Positions 54,729 through 63,869 of a stretch of 64,000 nucleotides of DNA are shown here, piece after piece. Numbering within the stretch: the stretch's first letter is position 1; each line of letters starts with the position of its first letter. Source of the stretch: Hyphomicrobiales bacterium. Lineage in GTDB: Bacteria > Pseudomonadota > Alphaproteobacteria > Rhizobiales > Rhizobiaceae. The DNA is taken from positions 1-64,000 of the forward strand of contig UCKS01000034.1 in NCBI GenBank assembly GCA_900473045.1, in the 5' to 3' direction. A program made the position numbers and the translations under genes. Below the pieces are notes generated by a model that saw only the letters and a list, made by a program, of their open reading frames with translations, was not told where the DNA came from and made no database searches.

Positions 54729-55117
54729 CCGAAGACCTCTGTCTCGAACGAATGCGGCAGCAGATCAGCCATGGACAGTGTCTTCTTCACGCCCGTTTCG
54801 TCGCAGAGGAAAATACGGGTGCTTGCGCCGGAAAATTCCGCCAGCCGCTGGCGGCAGCCGCCACAGGGCGGGCAGAGCGCCAGTTTCTCGGCAATGACGG
54901 CGACCTCGAGGATCTTGCGTTGACCGGCCATGACCATGTGACTGATCGCCGTCGTTTCGGCGCACCAGCCCTCCGGAAAGGACAGGTTCTCGATATTGGC
55001 GCCCGAATAGATCTTGCCGTCCTCGGCACGGATGGCCGCACCGACGGGGAATTTCGAATAGGGCGCGTGGGCTTTCACCATGGCCTTGCGTGCCGCCTCG
55101 AAAAGTTCGTTTTCCAT
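54725..55117 (-). CDS. cdd: Cytidine deaminase
   Basis: A 130-residue zinc deaminase of the short tetrameric class. The catalytic Cys-Ala-Glu is in WCAETTAISHMV and the other two zinc Cys in PCGGCRQRL. It converts cytidine and deoxycytidine to uridine forms for deoA/upp. The ATG at 55117 is two bases after the permease stop. A longer open frame upstream in this phase is not coding. Confidence 0.96.
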   Translation of the reverse strand: MENELFEAARKAMVKAHAPYSKFPVGAAIRAEDGKIYSGANIENLSFPEGWCAETTAISHMVMAGQRKILEVAVIAEKLALCPPCGGCRQRLAEFSGASTRIFLCDETGVKKTLSMADLLPHSFETEVFG

Positions 55118-55119
55118 GG

Positions 55120-56091
55120 TCAGCGCTCCTTCACGTAGGGTACGCCACCTGCCTTGGGCGGGATCGCCTTGCCGATGAAGCCGGCAAGCAGGATGACCGT
55201 GAGGATATAGGGCAGTGCCTGCATCAATTGTACCGGCACCTGACCGATCAACGGCAACGGATTGCCCTGCAGACGAATCGCAAAGGCATCGAGGAAACCG
55301 AACAGCAGGCAGGCCAGCATGATATTCACCGGGCGCCACTTGGCAAAGATCAGTGCGGCAAGCGCGATATAGCCCTTGCCGGCCGTCATTCCCTTGACGA
55401 ACCCGGCACTCATCGCCAGCGACAGGTATGCCCCGGCAAAACCGCAGAGGATGCCGCAGCAGATGACGGCGCGGTAACGCAGCCAGATCACCGAAATACC
55501 GGCCGTATCGACGGCGCTCGGGTTTTCCCCGACAGCGCGAAGACGCAGGCCAAACCGCGTGCGGTAGAGGATCCACCAGCTGAACGGCACCAGCGCGAAG
55601 GCGACATAGGTGAGGATGAAATGGCCCGACAGCAGCTCGGAATAGATCGGCCCGAGAAACGGCACGTCGCGCACCGCATCGGCAAAGGGCAGTGTGACCG
55701 TCTGGAAGCGGGCATCGCCTGATAGCGCGGGCGTGCGGCCGCCCTGGCGGAACCAGGCTTCGCCGAGAATGACGGTGGAGCCTGCGACGATGAAGTTGAT
55801 GGCGACGCCGGAGACGATCTGGCTGCCGCGCTGGGTGATCGAGGCATAGCCGTGGACCAGAGATAGAAGCACGGAGATGAGGACGGCGGCCAGAAGCCCC
55901 ATCATCACATTGCCGGTGACGGCAGCAACAGCACCGGCGGCAAAGGCAGCGCCGAGCATCTTGCCTTCAAGGCCGATGTCGAACACCCCTGCCCGCTCGG
56001 TAAACAGGCCGGCGAGCGCCGCAAAGATCAGAGGCACGGAAACGCGGATGGTCGATTCGAGGATCGCGATGATCGTGTGGAAAAGATCCAT
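55120..56091 (-). CDS. Nucleoside ABC transporter permease (second)
   Basis: A 323-residue BPD_transp_2-type permease with about eight hydrophobic segments. The start VPLIFAALAGLFTERAGVFDIGLEGKMLG and the segment SVIWLRYRAVICCGILCGFAGAYLSL are typical of the BMP-linked nucleoside importers (YufQ/NupQ type). It pairs with the larger permease upstream, starting 3 bases after that gene's stop, and is followed by cdd. This context supports nucleoside import. Confidence 0.9.
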   Translation of the reverse strand: MDLFHTIIAILESTIRVSVPLIFAALAGLFTERAGVFDIGLEGKMLGAAFAAGAVAAVTGNVMMGLLAAVLISVLLSLVHGYASITQRGSQIVSGVAINFIVAGSTVILGEAWFRQGGRTPALSGDARFQTVTLPFADAVRDVPFLGPIYSELLSGHFILTYVAFALVPFSWWILYRTRFGLRLRAVGENPSAVDTAGISVIWLRYRAVICCGILCGFAGAYLSLAMSAGFVKGMTAGKGYIALAALIFAKWRPVNIMLACLLFGFLDAFAIRLQGNPLPLIGQVPVQLMQALPYILTVILLAGFIGKAIPPKAGGVPYVKER

Positions 56092-56094
56092 GGC

Positions 56095-57228
56095 TCAGGC
56101 TCCCCTTGTCTGCGCGGCAGCGACGGAGCGGCGGCCGATACTTGCAAATGCACGGCCGATGGCCGGGCGGAACATGTTTTCGAGCGCACCGGCAAAGAGG
56201 ATGACAAGACCCTGGATGATGACGATCATGTCACGCGAGATGGCCGGCATTTCGAAGGCGATCTCGGCGCCGCCCTGATAGAGCATGCCGAACAGGATCG
56301 CAGCCGGAATGATGCCGGCCGGATGCGACCGGCCCATCAGCGCCACAGCGATGCCGACGAAACCCGCCCCCTGCACGAAATCCAGCTGCATGCGGTATTG
56401 CTCGCCCATGATCGGGTTGAGCGCCATCATGCCGGCCAGACCGCCTGATATCATCATGACGATGATAGTGATGCGCGCCTCGCCAATGCCGGCATAGCGC
56501 GCGGCAGACGGGCTGTGGCCCATGGTGCGCATCTCGTAGCCAAGCTTGGTGCGCCAGATCAGTACCCAGACGCCAAAGGCGGCGAGAAGCGCGAGCAGGA
56601 AGGAGACATTGAACGGCGAATTGCCAAGATTGAGCCCAAAGATCGACATCAGCCAGTCCAGCTTCGGCAATTGCCCGCCCGCCTCGAACGTGCGGGTCTG
56701 CGGCGCCATCTGGCCGAGCGGCTTCAGCACCTTGGTCAAAAGATAGACCATCAGGCTGGAGGCGATGAAGTTGAACATGATGGTGGTGATGACCACGTGG
56801 CTGCCGCGCTTGGCTTGCAGCCAGCCGGGCAGGAAAGCCCACATGGCGCCAAAAGCGGCCGAACCGATGATTGCCAGCGGGAAGACCACGAACCAAGGCA
56901 TGGTCTTGTCGAGCCAGAGACAGGCGAGCGCCACGCCGATGCCGCCGATATAGGCCTGGCCTTCGCTGCCGATGTTGAACAGCCCGGCATGGAAGGCGAC
57001 GGCAACCGACAGGCCGGTGAAGATGAAGGTCGTGGCGTAATACAGCGTGAAGCCGATATATTCGCCGCGGCCGAAGGCGCCGGTGATCATGTAATAGGCG
57101 GCATCCAGCGGATTTTCACCAACGAGGAGCACGACGAGCCCGGCAACAAGGAAGGCAACGACCAGATTGAGCAGCGGGATCAGAATATATTCGGCCCAGG
57201 CCGGCAGTTTTGCGTATGGATTGCTCAT
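56095..57228 (-). CDS. Nucleoside ABC transporter permease (first)
   Basis: A 377-residue permease of the same family (YufP/NupP type) with about ten hydrophobic segments, including LLNLVVAFLVAGLVVLLVG at the N-terminus and GLFNIGSEGQAYIGGIGVALAC in the middle. The ATG at 57228 overlaps the ATPase stop by four bases (ATGA). Confidence 0.9.
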   Translation of the reverse strand: MSNPYAKLPAWAEYILIPLLNLVVAFLVAGLVVLLVGENPLDAAYYMITGAFGRGEYIGFTLYYATTFIFTGLSVAVAFHAGLFNIGSEGQAYIGGIGVALACLWLDKTMPWFVVFPLAIIGSAAFGAMWAFLPGWLQAKRGSHVVITTIMFNFIASSLMVYLLTKVLKPLGQMAPQTRTFEAGGQLPKLDWLMSIFGLNLGNSPFNVSFLLALLAAFGVWVLIWRTKLGYEMRTMGHSPSAARYAGIGEARITIIVMMISGGLAGMMALNPIMGEQYRMQLDFVQGAGFVGIAVALMGRSHPAGIIPAAILFGMLYQGGAEIAFEMPAISRDMIVIIQGLVILFAGALENMFRPAIGRAFASIGRRSVAAAQTRGA

Positions 57229-58760
57229 TCGGCGGCCTCCTTGCGGCCTTCGACACCGGCCATCAACAGGCCGAGCTCCCCTTCGGTCGCATCCGGATCC
57301 CGCTCGCCGACGACACGGCCGGCAAACATGACGATGATACGATCGGACAGGGCGCGGATTTCATCGAGTTCGACGGAGACGAGCAGGACAGCCATGCCTT
57401 GATCCCGCATCTCGATGATCCGCTTGTGGATGAATTCAATGGCGCCGACATCGACACCGCGCGTCGGCTGACCGATGATCAGGACGTCCGGCCCGCGCTC
57501 CATTTCGCGCGCCAACACGATCTTCTGCTGGTTGCCGCCGGAGAAATTGGCTGTTTTCAGCCGGGGATTGGGTGGCCGGATATCGTATTTCTTGATCTTT
57601 TCCTCAGCATCCGCCTGGATAGCCTTGGTATTCAGGAAGACCCCGTTCAGGAAGCGCTTTTCGTGGTGATAACCGAGAATACCGTTTTCGGCCTCCTCGA
57701 ACTTCAGCACCAACCCGACATGATGGCGATCTTCCGGGACATGGCCAAGGCCGCGGTCGCGCAGTTCGCGTGGATCAACATGGCCGGTCACGTCGATCGG
57801 CTTGCCGTTCAGCAGCACCTTGCCGCCGACTGCCCTGCGGATACCCGAGATTGCTTCCAGAAGCTCCGACTGGCCATTGCCAGCCACGCCTGCAATGCCG
57901 ACGATTTCGCCGGCACGCAGATTGAAGGAGACGTTATCGACCATGGTAACGCCGCGGCCATCGCGCACCGTCAGGTTCTCGACCGAGAGTTTCACCTCAC
58001 CCAGATTGGCAGCACCCTTTTCGACCCGCAGCAATACGCGGCGGCCGACCATCAGTTCGGCCAGTTCCTCAACCGAGGTTTCCTTGGTCTTGCGCGTCGC
58101 CACCATCTCGCCGCGGCGCATGACGGAGACCTCGTCGGTGATCGCCATGATTTCGCGCAGCTTGTGGGTGATGAAGATGATCGTCTTGCCCTGGTCCTTC
58201 AGCTGGCCGAGGATACGGAACAGGTGATCAGCCTCGGGCGGCGTCAGAACGCCCGTCGGCTCATCGAGAATGAGGATATCGGCCCTGCGATAGAGAGCCT
58301 TGAGGATTTCGACGCGCTGCTGCAGTCCAACAGGCAATTGCTCGATCAGCGCATCCGGATTGACCTCCAGCGCATATTCCTTTTCCAGCCGCTTCAGCTC
58401 GACGCGGGCTTTGGAAATGCTGGTGTTGAGGATCTGGCTTTCTTCGGCGCCGAGCATGACATTTTCAAGCACGGTGAAATTCTCGACCAGCATGAAATGC
58501 TGGTGGACCATGCCGATGCCGCTGGCGATCGCCGCGTTCGGATCCTTGATCGTCACGGTCTTGCCGTCGATGACGATATCGCCCTTGTCGGCCTGGTAGA
58601 AGCCGTAGAGGATCGACATCAGCGTCGACTTGCCGGCGCCGTTTTCACCGATAATGCCGTGAATGGTGCCCTTGCGGACGGTCAGGTTGATATTCTTGTT
58701 GGCATGGACAAGGCCGAAGCTCTTGTCGATACCACGCAACTCAATGGCAATATCGCTCAT
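57225..58760 (-). CDS. Nucleoside ABC transporter ATP-binding protein
   Basis: A 511-residue double ATPase. The N-terminal half has Walker A GENGAGKSTLMSIL, and Walker B appears as ILILDEPTGVLTPPE. The second half has Walker A-like GVAGNGQSELLEAI and signature FSGGNQQKIVLARE, as in sugar and nucleoside importers of this class. The second nucleotide site lacks the Lys-Ser/Thr of a standard Walker A, which is usual in this subfamily. The ATG at 58760 begins the conserved MSDIAIELRGIDKSFG; a GTG 13 codons earlier is less likely. Confidence 0.92.
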   Translation of the reverse strand: MSDIAIELRGIDKSFGLVHANKNINLTVRKGTIHGIIGENGAGKSTLMSILYGFYQADKGDIVIDGKTVTIKDPNAAIASGIGMVHQHFMLVENFTVLENVMLGAEESQILNTSISKARVELKRLEKEYALEVNPDALIEQLPVGLQQRVEILKALYRRADILILDEPTGVLTPPEADHLFRILGQLKDQGKTIIFITHKLREIMAITDEVSVMRRGEMVATRKTKETSVEELAELMVGRRVLLRVEKGAANLGEVKLSVENLTVRDGRGVTMVDNVSFNLRAGEIVGIAGVAGNGQSELLEAISGIRRAVGGKVLLNGKPIDVTGHVDPRELRDRGLGHVPEDRHHVGLVLKFEEAENGILGYHHEKRFLNGVFLNTKAIQADAEEKIKKYDIRPPNPRLKTANFSGGNQQKIVLAREMERGPDVLIIGQPTRGVDVGAIEFIHKRIIEMRDQGMAVLLVSVELDEIRALSDRIIVMFAGRVVGERDPDATEGELGLLMAGVEGRKEAAE

Positions 58761-59037
58761 ATTGACCCATGTTCCCCAAGTCGGCGCGGTTATCTCCACT
58801 TTGACAGCGGTAGCCCGGGCATCGATTTTTTTACCAGTTGGTATAAGTTTAGCATCGAATTCCGGACACGTAAGTCAGAAAATCAAAAGCGCGTCTACTC
58901 TTCCCAGTTCATTCTGGAGAGTCCAGCGCGATTTACGCACTTCCGGGCGAAACGCAATATAGCCGTGCCGCAGACTGTATCGATCATGTGGATATGATAG
59001 GGACATCACACATGAATGGCTGCCTTGAGGAAAAACC

Positions 59038-59247
59038 ATGAGCAATGACAGCGAGCGGATCACCCGGCTTGAGGAAACGATCGCGCATCAGGCACAGACG
59101 ATCGAAGAACTCTCCGATCAGTTGACGCAGCAATGGACGGTGGTCGAGCAGGTCCGCGCCAAGCTCGACCGGCTGACCGAGCGCTTTCTCAGCCTTGAGG
59201 AGCAGAGCATCGACGCGCCGGCGAATACCCGGCCGCCGCATTACTGA
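59038..59247 (+). CDS. slyX: SlyX family protein
   Basis: A 69-residue small coiled-coil protein (RITRLEETIAHQAQTIEELSDQL), ending in the typical RPPHY. The function of SlyX is not settled. A GAGGAAAAACC ribosome-binding site precedes the ATG. It stands alone on the plus strand between the transporter ATPase gene and its binding-protein gene, so it splits that transport locus. Confidence 0.9.
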   Translation: MSNDSERITRLEETIAHQAQTIEELSDQLTQQWTVVEQVRAKLDRLTERFLSLEEQSIDAPANTRPPHY

Positions 59248-59275
59248 GCCGGCTATTGAACGGACCCGAATGCAC

Positions 59276-59312
59276 AAAAAAGCCGCCGGCCCGAGGGACC
59301 GGCGGCTTTTTT
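59276..59312. terminator. Bidirectional terminator between slyX and bmp
   Basis: Stem AGCCGCCGG/CCGGCGGCT with a nine-base loop, flanked by A6 on the left and T6 on the right, so it can end transcription from slyX (+) and from the binding-protein gene (-). Confidence 0.88.
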
Positions 59313-59329
59313 CATTCAATCACTCAAGA

Positions 59330-60322
59330 TCAATAGGGGCAGGCTTCGTCCGACATGTAGTCGTGAACCTGTACCGTACCGGCAACGATGTCAGCCTTGG
59401 CCTTGTCGACCGCAGCCTGCATTTCAGGCGTGATCAGCGCCTTGTTGTTGTCGTCGAGCGCGAAGCCGACGCCATCTTCCTTGAGGCCGAGGTTGGAGAT
59501 GCCGAACTCGAATTTGTCGTCCTTGGCAGCCTTGAAGGCCTCATAGACGGCAACGTCGACGCGCTTCAGCATCGAGGTCAGGACCTTGCCGGGCTGCAGC
59601 ATGTTCTGGTTCGAATCAACGCCGATGCCGAGCTTGCCCGCGTCCGCAGCCGCCTGGAGCACGCCAACGCCGGTACCGCCAGCAGCGTGATAGACGACGT
59701 CAGAACCCTGATCCATCTGCGACTTGGCAATTTCACCACCCTTGACCGGGTCGTTCCAGGCGTCCGGCGTCGTGCCGGTATAGGCTTCAAGCACCTTCAC
59801 GTCAGCGCCGGTGGACTTGGCACCACCGATGTAACCACAGGCGAACTTGTGGATCAGCGGAATGTCCATGCCGCCGACGAAGCTGACGGTCTTCGACTTC
59901 GAAGCGAGACCGGCGAGAACGCCGACGAGGTAGGAACCTTCCTGCTCCTTGAAGACGATCGATTTTACGTTCGGCTTGTCGACGACCATATCGATAATGG
60001 CGAATTTGGTGTCCGGATATTCAGCCGAAAGCTTTTCGAGCGGCGGCGCCCAGTTGAAGCCGACAACCACGATCGGGTTGTTGCCGTCGCCGGCGAAGCG
60101 GCGCAGCGCCTGTTCGCGCTGGGCGTCGTTGCTGATTTCGAACTCGCGATATTCAACACCGGTTTCGGTCTTGAACTTTTCCGCGCCGTTGAAGGCTGCT
60201 TCGTTGAAGGATTTGTCGAACTTGCCGCCGAGATCGAAGATGAGCGCCGGCTTGATGTCGGCGGCGAGCGCCGTGGCCGACATCATCGATAAGGCAAAGA
60301 GACCGAGGAGGGTTTTTTTCAT
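59330..60322 (-). CDS. bmpA: BMP-family nucleoside-binding protein of an ABC importer
   Basis: A 330-residue periplasmic binding protein. The signal peptide is MKKTLLGLFALSMMSATALA, without a lipobox Cys, so the mature protein is soluble. The basic-membrane-protein (PnrA-like) domain shows KPALIFDLGGKFDKSFNEAAF, then a VGFNWAPPLEKLS stretch and DVVYHAAGGTGVGVL. It delivers nucleosides to the permeases encoded to the left, although slyX lies between on the other strand. Gene symbol is by family, with modest confidence. Confidence 0.9.
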   Translation of the reverse strand: MKKTLLGLFALSMMSATALAADIKPALIFDLGGKFDKSFNEAAFNGAEKFKTETGVEYREFEISNDAQREQALRRFAGDGNNPIVVVGFNWAPPLEKLSAEYPDTKFAIIDMVVDKPNVKSIVFKEQEGSYLVGVLAGLASKSKTVSFVGGMDIPLIHKFACGYIGGAKSTGADVKVLEAYTGTTPDAWNDPVKGGEIAKSQMDQGSDVVYHAAGGTGVGVLQAAADAGKLGIGVDSNQNMLQPGKVLTSMLKRVDVAVYEAFKAAKDDKFEFGISNLGLKEDGVGFALDDNNKALITPEMQAAVDKAKADIVAGTVQVHDYMSDEACPY

Positions 60323-60633
60323 TGTGCAGCCCTGTTGTTGCTATTGATCTTGTTGGGTCCTCCCGCAAGCTCCTCTGCGGGAGCATGTCTGCGGAACCAC
60401 CACTCCCTTTTTGGGGATGTCTGGCTGGCGCGCATCCTTACATGCCTCAAATCAAAATTCACCCGAAATTTTTCAATTGGTAAAAAAAGGTAAATGGCTC
60501 AAAAAACCGGCAAAATCATCGGCTTTACCGGCAAAGCGGTGCCATTGTTTGTGCAGGAACTATCAGCACCAAACAAAGCGAGGGTCGCGGCACCGGTGCG
60601 CCGCGACCCTCAAATCTTTTAGTCCGTTTCAGC
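60323..60633. other. Gap upstream of the nucleoside-binding protein gene
   Basis: A 311-base gap between the TonB receptor stop and the binding-protein start. It contains an 8-bp hairpin CTCCCGCA/TGCGGGAG (60360-60383) in the bmp leader, an A/T-rich stretch (60454-60500) suitable for a promoter, and at 60580-60611 the receptor terminator. No known riboswitch class is recognisable. Confidence 0.5.
60580..60611 (-). terminator. Terminator of the TonB receptor gene
   Basis: A perfect 12-bp stem GAGGGTCGCGGC/GCCGCGACCCTC with an eight-base loop, read on the minus strand, followed by GCTTTGTTT. Confidence 0.8.
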
Positions 60634-62802
60634 TTACCAGGACTTGCTGAGCTTCAGCGTCACCGTGCGCTGGTCACCGTAGCCGCATGTGAACAGGCCC
60701 TGGCACCCCTTGACGTAGTCCTTGTCGAACAGGTTGGTGACGTTGAGTGCCGCGCCCCAGCCGTTCTTTTCGTAACGGATCGCCGCATCGGCGACCACGG
60801 CATCTGGAACCTTGGCGGTGTTTGCCATATCGGCGAAGGATTCACCCTGATAACGCAGGCCACCGCCGAGGCTGACGCCTTCCATCGCGCCGTCCGTCAC
60901 CAGATATTCGACCCACAGAGCCGCCTGATGTTCCGGGATCAGATAGGGCCGGTTGCCGACCAGTGCGGCGTTGAGATCTTCCGTGACCTCCAGATCGTTA
61001 TAGGTATAGGAGCCGATCAACCGCCAGTTCTGGTTCAGATTGACCTTGCCTTCCAGCTCCAGACCGGTGGAGGTCACTTCGCCAAGCTGCTCCTGCAGGA
61101 AGTCGGGGCGGGTGAGCGCCACGTTCTTCTTGACGATGTGGTAGACCGAGGCCGTGAACAGACCATCGATGAAGGTCGGCTCGTATTTGATGCCGCCTTC
61201 GATCTGGTGGCCATCTTCCGGCTCGAGCGCGCCGCCGGTGAAGGCTGTCCCGACCAGCGGATTGAAGAAGGTGGCGGCCGAGACATAGGGCGTCAGGCCA
61301 TTGTCGAATTCATAGGCAAGACCAGCACGGCCGCTGACAGCGCTATCCGTCGTGCTGTAGGAGCCGGTCGCCAGCCGCGAAGCGTTGTCGATATCGACAT
61401 AGTCATAGCGGCCGTTCAGCGTGACCAGCCAGCCATCGCCAAAACGGATCTGATCCTGCGCATAGACGCCGGTCTGCTTCATCCGCGTAATGCCGTCGAG
61501 ATAGGTGAAGTACGCCGGCAGCGTGCCGCCATAGTCCGGGTCCGTCGGGTCGAGGTCAGGAGCCGGGAATGCCGAGGCCTGGGTCTGATCGATCTTGAAG
61601 TTCTTGTAATCGAGGCCGAGCAAAAGCGAATGATTAAGCGGCCCGGTCGAGAATTCCTTTTCCGCCCGGTTGTCGACGCTGAAGCTGTCGACGGACGTAT
61701 CGTGCTTGAAGCCCAGACGCGCCAGATCGTAGGTCGCGGTGTAAGCGTAGGGATAAACAAGCTCTTCAGCCTTATCGAGGTGGCTGTAGCGCAGGTTCTG
61801 CGAGACCTTCCAGCCATTGTCGAACTCGTGCGAGAATTCGTAACCGAACATCTGCTGGTCGTAGCGGCCGAAATCGTGATCAGGCTCGCCCGTGAACAGG
61901 TCGCGATCGATCTTGCCGAACGGCGCATTGGTTACCGTTCCCTCGTAAGGCAGGAAGCCGTTGCCGACATGGGTCTGGTCGAATGCCGAGGCGATCGCAT
62001 AAACCGTGAGCGACGTCGCATCGTCCGGCGTATAGGTGATCTGCGGCATGATGAACCCGCGCAGGTCTTCCGAGTAGTCCGAATAATTGTCGCCGCCGGA
62101 GACCTTACCGGTGATGCGGTAGGTGATGGTGCCATCGGCATTCAGCTTGTCGTTGGCATCGAAGCCGAAGAACGCATTGCCGAAATTGTTGATGCCGATC
62201 TCGGTGGAATAGGCAGGATCTGCCTGCGGGCGCTTGCGCACGAGATCAACGATGCCGCCGGGATTGGAGCCGCCATAAAGAACAGAAGCCGGGCCTTTCA
62301 GCACTTCGACACGCTCCATCATGTAGGCATCGGTCTGGAAGCCGCCAAAGCCGTAGGAATAGAGGTTGAGCCCATCGAGGAAGACGCCGGTCTGGGTGGC
62401 ATCGAAGCCGCGGATGTAGAACCAGTCTGTATCCGGATCGCTGCCGAAGGGTTCGGTCGAAACACCGGCGGTGTAGCGCAGGGCCTCGTCAATCTTGGTG
62501 ACGACGCCGCGATCTTTCAGCTCCTGACGGCCGATAACCGAAACGGATTGCGGAATTTCCGAAATTGACGTTGCTGTCTTCGAACCTGTTCCCGTCGCCT
62601 TCGGCACATAGCCGTCGACCGGACCGGTCGCATCGCCCTCACTGGGCTTGCCGCCCTTGCCACCTTCGACAGTCAGGCGTTCCAGCGTCGTGGCGTTGCC
62701 GGTTGCAACATCCTGCGCATAGGCCGGCTGCGCTCCAATAATCGCCACAACAGCCGCACTCGCCATCAGGACCCGGTAGAGATCATTCCCCTTGATCTGC
62801 AT
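60634..62802 (-). CDS. TonB-dependent siderophore receptor
   Basis: A 722-residue outer-membrane receptor. The signal peptide ends near QPAYAQD. A plug domain follows (SISEIPQSVSVIGRQELKDRG; RVEVLKGPASVLYGGSNPGGIV). The 22-strand barrel ends in a C-terminal aromatic (LSKSW). A Cys pair near the C-terminus (CQGLFTCGYGD) is typical of FhuA/FoxA-like hydroxamate receptors, so a ferrichrome- or ferrioxamine-type ligand is likely. An AraC-type regulator gene lies upstream, 182 bases away. No separate transporter genes are in the window. Confidence 0.93.
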   Translation of the reverse strand: MQIKGNDLYRVLMASAAVVAIIGAQPAYAQDVATGNATTLERLTVEGGKGGKPSEGDATGPVDGYVPKATGTGSKTATSISEIPQSVSVIGRQELKDRGVVTKIDEALRYTAGVSTEPFGSDPDTDWFYIRGFDATQTGVFLDGLNLYSYGFGGFQTDAYMMERVEVLKGPASVLYGGSNPGGIVDLVRKRPQADPAYSTEIGINNFGNAFFGFDANDKLNADGTITYRITGKVSGGDNYSDYSEDLRGFIMPQITYTPDDATSLTVYAIASAFDQTHVGNGFLPYEGTVTNAPFGKIDRDLFTGEPDHDFGRYDQQMFGYEFSHEFDNGWKVSQNLRYSHLDKAEELVYPYAYTATYDLARLGFKHDTSVDSFSVDNRAEKEFSTGPLNHSLLLGLDYKNFKIDQTQASAFPAPDLDPTDPDYGGTLPAYFTYLDGITRMKQTGVYAQDQIRFGDGWLVTLNGRYDYVDIDNASRLATGSYSTTDSAVSGRAGLAYEFDNGLTPYVSAATFFNPLVGTAFTGGALEPEDGHQIEGGIKYEPTFIDGLFTASVYHIVKKNVALTRPDFLQEQLGEVTSTGLELEGKVNLNQNWRLIGSYTYNDLEVTEDLNAALVGNRPYLIPEHQAALWVEYLVTDGAMEGVSLGGGLRYQGESFADMANTAKVPDAVVADAAIRYEKNGWGAALNVTNLFDKDYVKGCQGLFTCGYGDQRTVTLKLSKSW

Positions 62803-62984
62803 GAATTCGTCACCCCAGCTTGAACCGGGCGCCTACGCCCCCGTCGGCGAAACGCGATCCGGCATTTCCATGAATATAAGCGGAGTCTTTAGCTCAACTA
62901 TGATGGATCAGGATTGTCTCTGACTGCGGTTCTTGAACGTTTCTGGTCCATATTCCCCATTGCGCCCAGGCAAAGCGCAAATGC

Positions 62985-63869
62985 TCAAAACCGCTGGCTT
63001 TTCGCCCAGGCCGCAGGCGTTGCACCCACAGACTTGCGGAATACACGGGTAAAATGCGCCTGGTCTGCAAAGCCCGTTTCGGCGGCCACGACGCTCATCG
63101 GCAACTCGCCCTTAAGCATCAACTGCTTGGCACGCTCGATGCGCGCCTTCATCTGCCATTGATGCGGCGGCAAACCGGTCGAGGCCTTGAAGGCGTGGCT
63201 GAAATAGGATTGCGACAGGCCGGTGAGTGTTGCCAGTTCCTCCATCCGGATACCGCGCAAACAATTTTCCTCGATATAGTCGATCGAGCGGCGCAGCTGC
63301 CAGGACGCCAGTTCGCTGCGCTTGCGCGTCCGCACAGGAGCGAGCTTCATGACGTCGACAAACAGCGCCACGGACAGACCATCGCCGTAGAGATCGTGCA
63401 GCGGCTGCGGATTGACGCATTCGGCAGCGATCAGTTCAGCCAGGACCAGGAAGCGCGGCTCGGAAAACATCAGCTGCGGCGTATCCAGCTTGCGCGCGTC
63501 GAGATCCTCCATCAGCCGGCGGCTGAGAACCTCGGCATTTAAATGCAGATCGAGATGGCGGACATAGTTGACATCGACCATCTCGGCCCACAATTCCATG
63601 CCGGCCGGAATGTAGGAAATGATCTGCCGGCGGCTGTCCTCGGCGACAGGCTGGTGTGCCTGCCGCAGCCGGATATTGCGCCGCCCGCCGCCCTTGGCAT
63701 CGAGCACGATAAACAGCCGGGGGTCGTCCGCCACATAAAATCCGCCAGCGGCGGGCGCGCATTCGACATCCCAAAGATCGGCAACGATACCGTTCCACTC
63801 GCGCCGGTTCAGCCCGCCAATGACGGAAAATCCGGAAATCCTGTTGTTCATGCGCGGCTGGAAAGTCAT
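62985..63869 (-). CDS. AraC family regulator next to the siderophore receptor
   Basis: A 294-residue regulator. The N-terminal sensing region is unlike cupin-type AraC proteins. The C-terminal two helix-turn-helix motifs are clear (MEELATLTGLSQSYFSHAFKASTGLPPHQW; SVVAAETGFADQAHFTRVFRKSVGATPAAW). Regulators of this build often activate the neighbouring siderophore receptor gene when the ligand is present. I use the ATG at 63869, though an ATG at 63851 is equally possible. The gap to the receptor has a TATATT -10-like element but no good -35, which suits an activator-dependent promoter. Confidence 0.88.
   Translation of the reverse strand: MTFQPRMNNRISGFSVIGGLNRREWNGIVADLWDVECAPAAGGFYVADDPRLFIVLDAKGGGRRNIRLRQAHQPVAEDSRRQIISYIPAGMELWAEMVDVNYVRHLDLHLNAEVLSRRLMEDLDARKLDTPQLMFSEPRFLVLAELIAAECVNPQPLHDLYGDGLSVALFVDVMKLAPVRTRKRSELASWQLRRSIDYIEENCLRGIRMEELATLTGLSQSYFSHAFKASTGLPPHQWQMKARIERAKQLMLKGELPMSVVAAETGFADQAHFTRVFRKSVGATPAAWAKSQRF

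Noticed and set aside
54725-55576. Long frame joining cdd to sequence inside the permease gene
   Set aside because: Only the part from 55117 down matches cytidine deaminase; the upstream part is another frame of the permease.
57210-58997. A 595-codon plus-strand frame opposite the ABC ATPase gene
   Set aside because: Antisense shadow of a strongly conserved gene; no motifs of its own.
60323-60633. Purine riboswitch in the bmp leader
   Set aside because: The hairpin lacks the conserved three-way junction and loop sequences of purine riboswitches.
60928-62568. A 546-codon plus-strand frame opposite the TonB receptor
   Set aside because: Antisense shadow; low-complexity, no domain.
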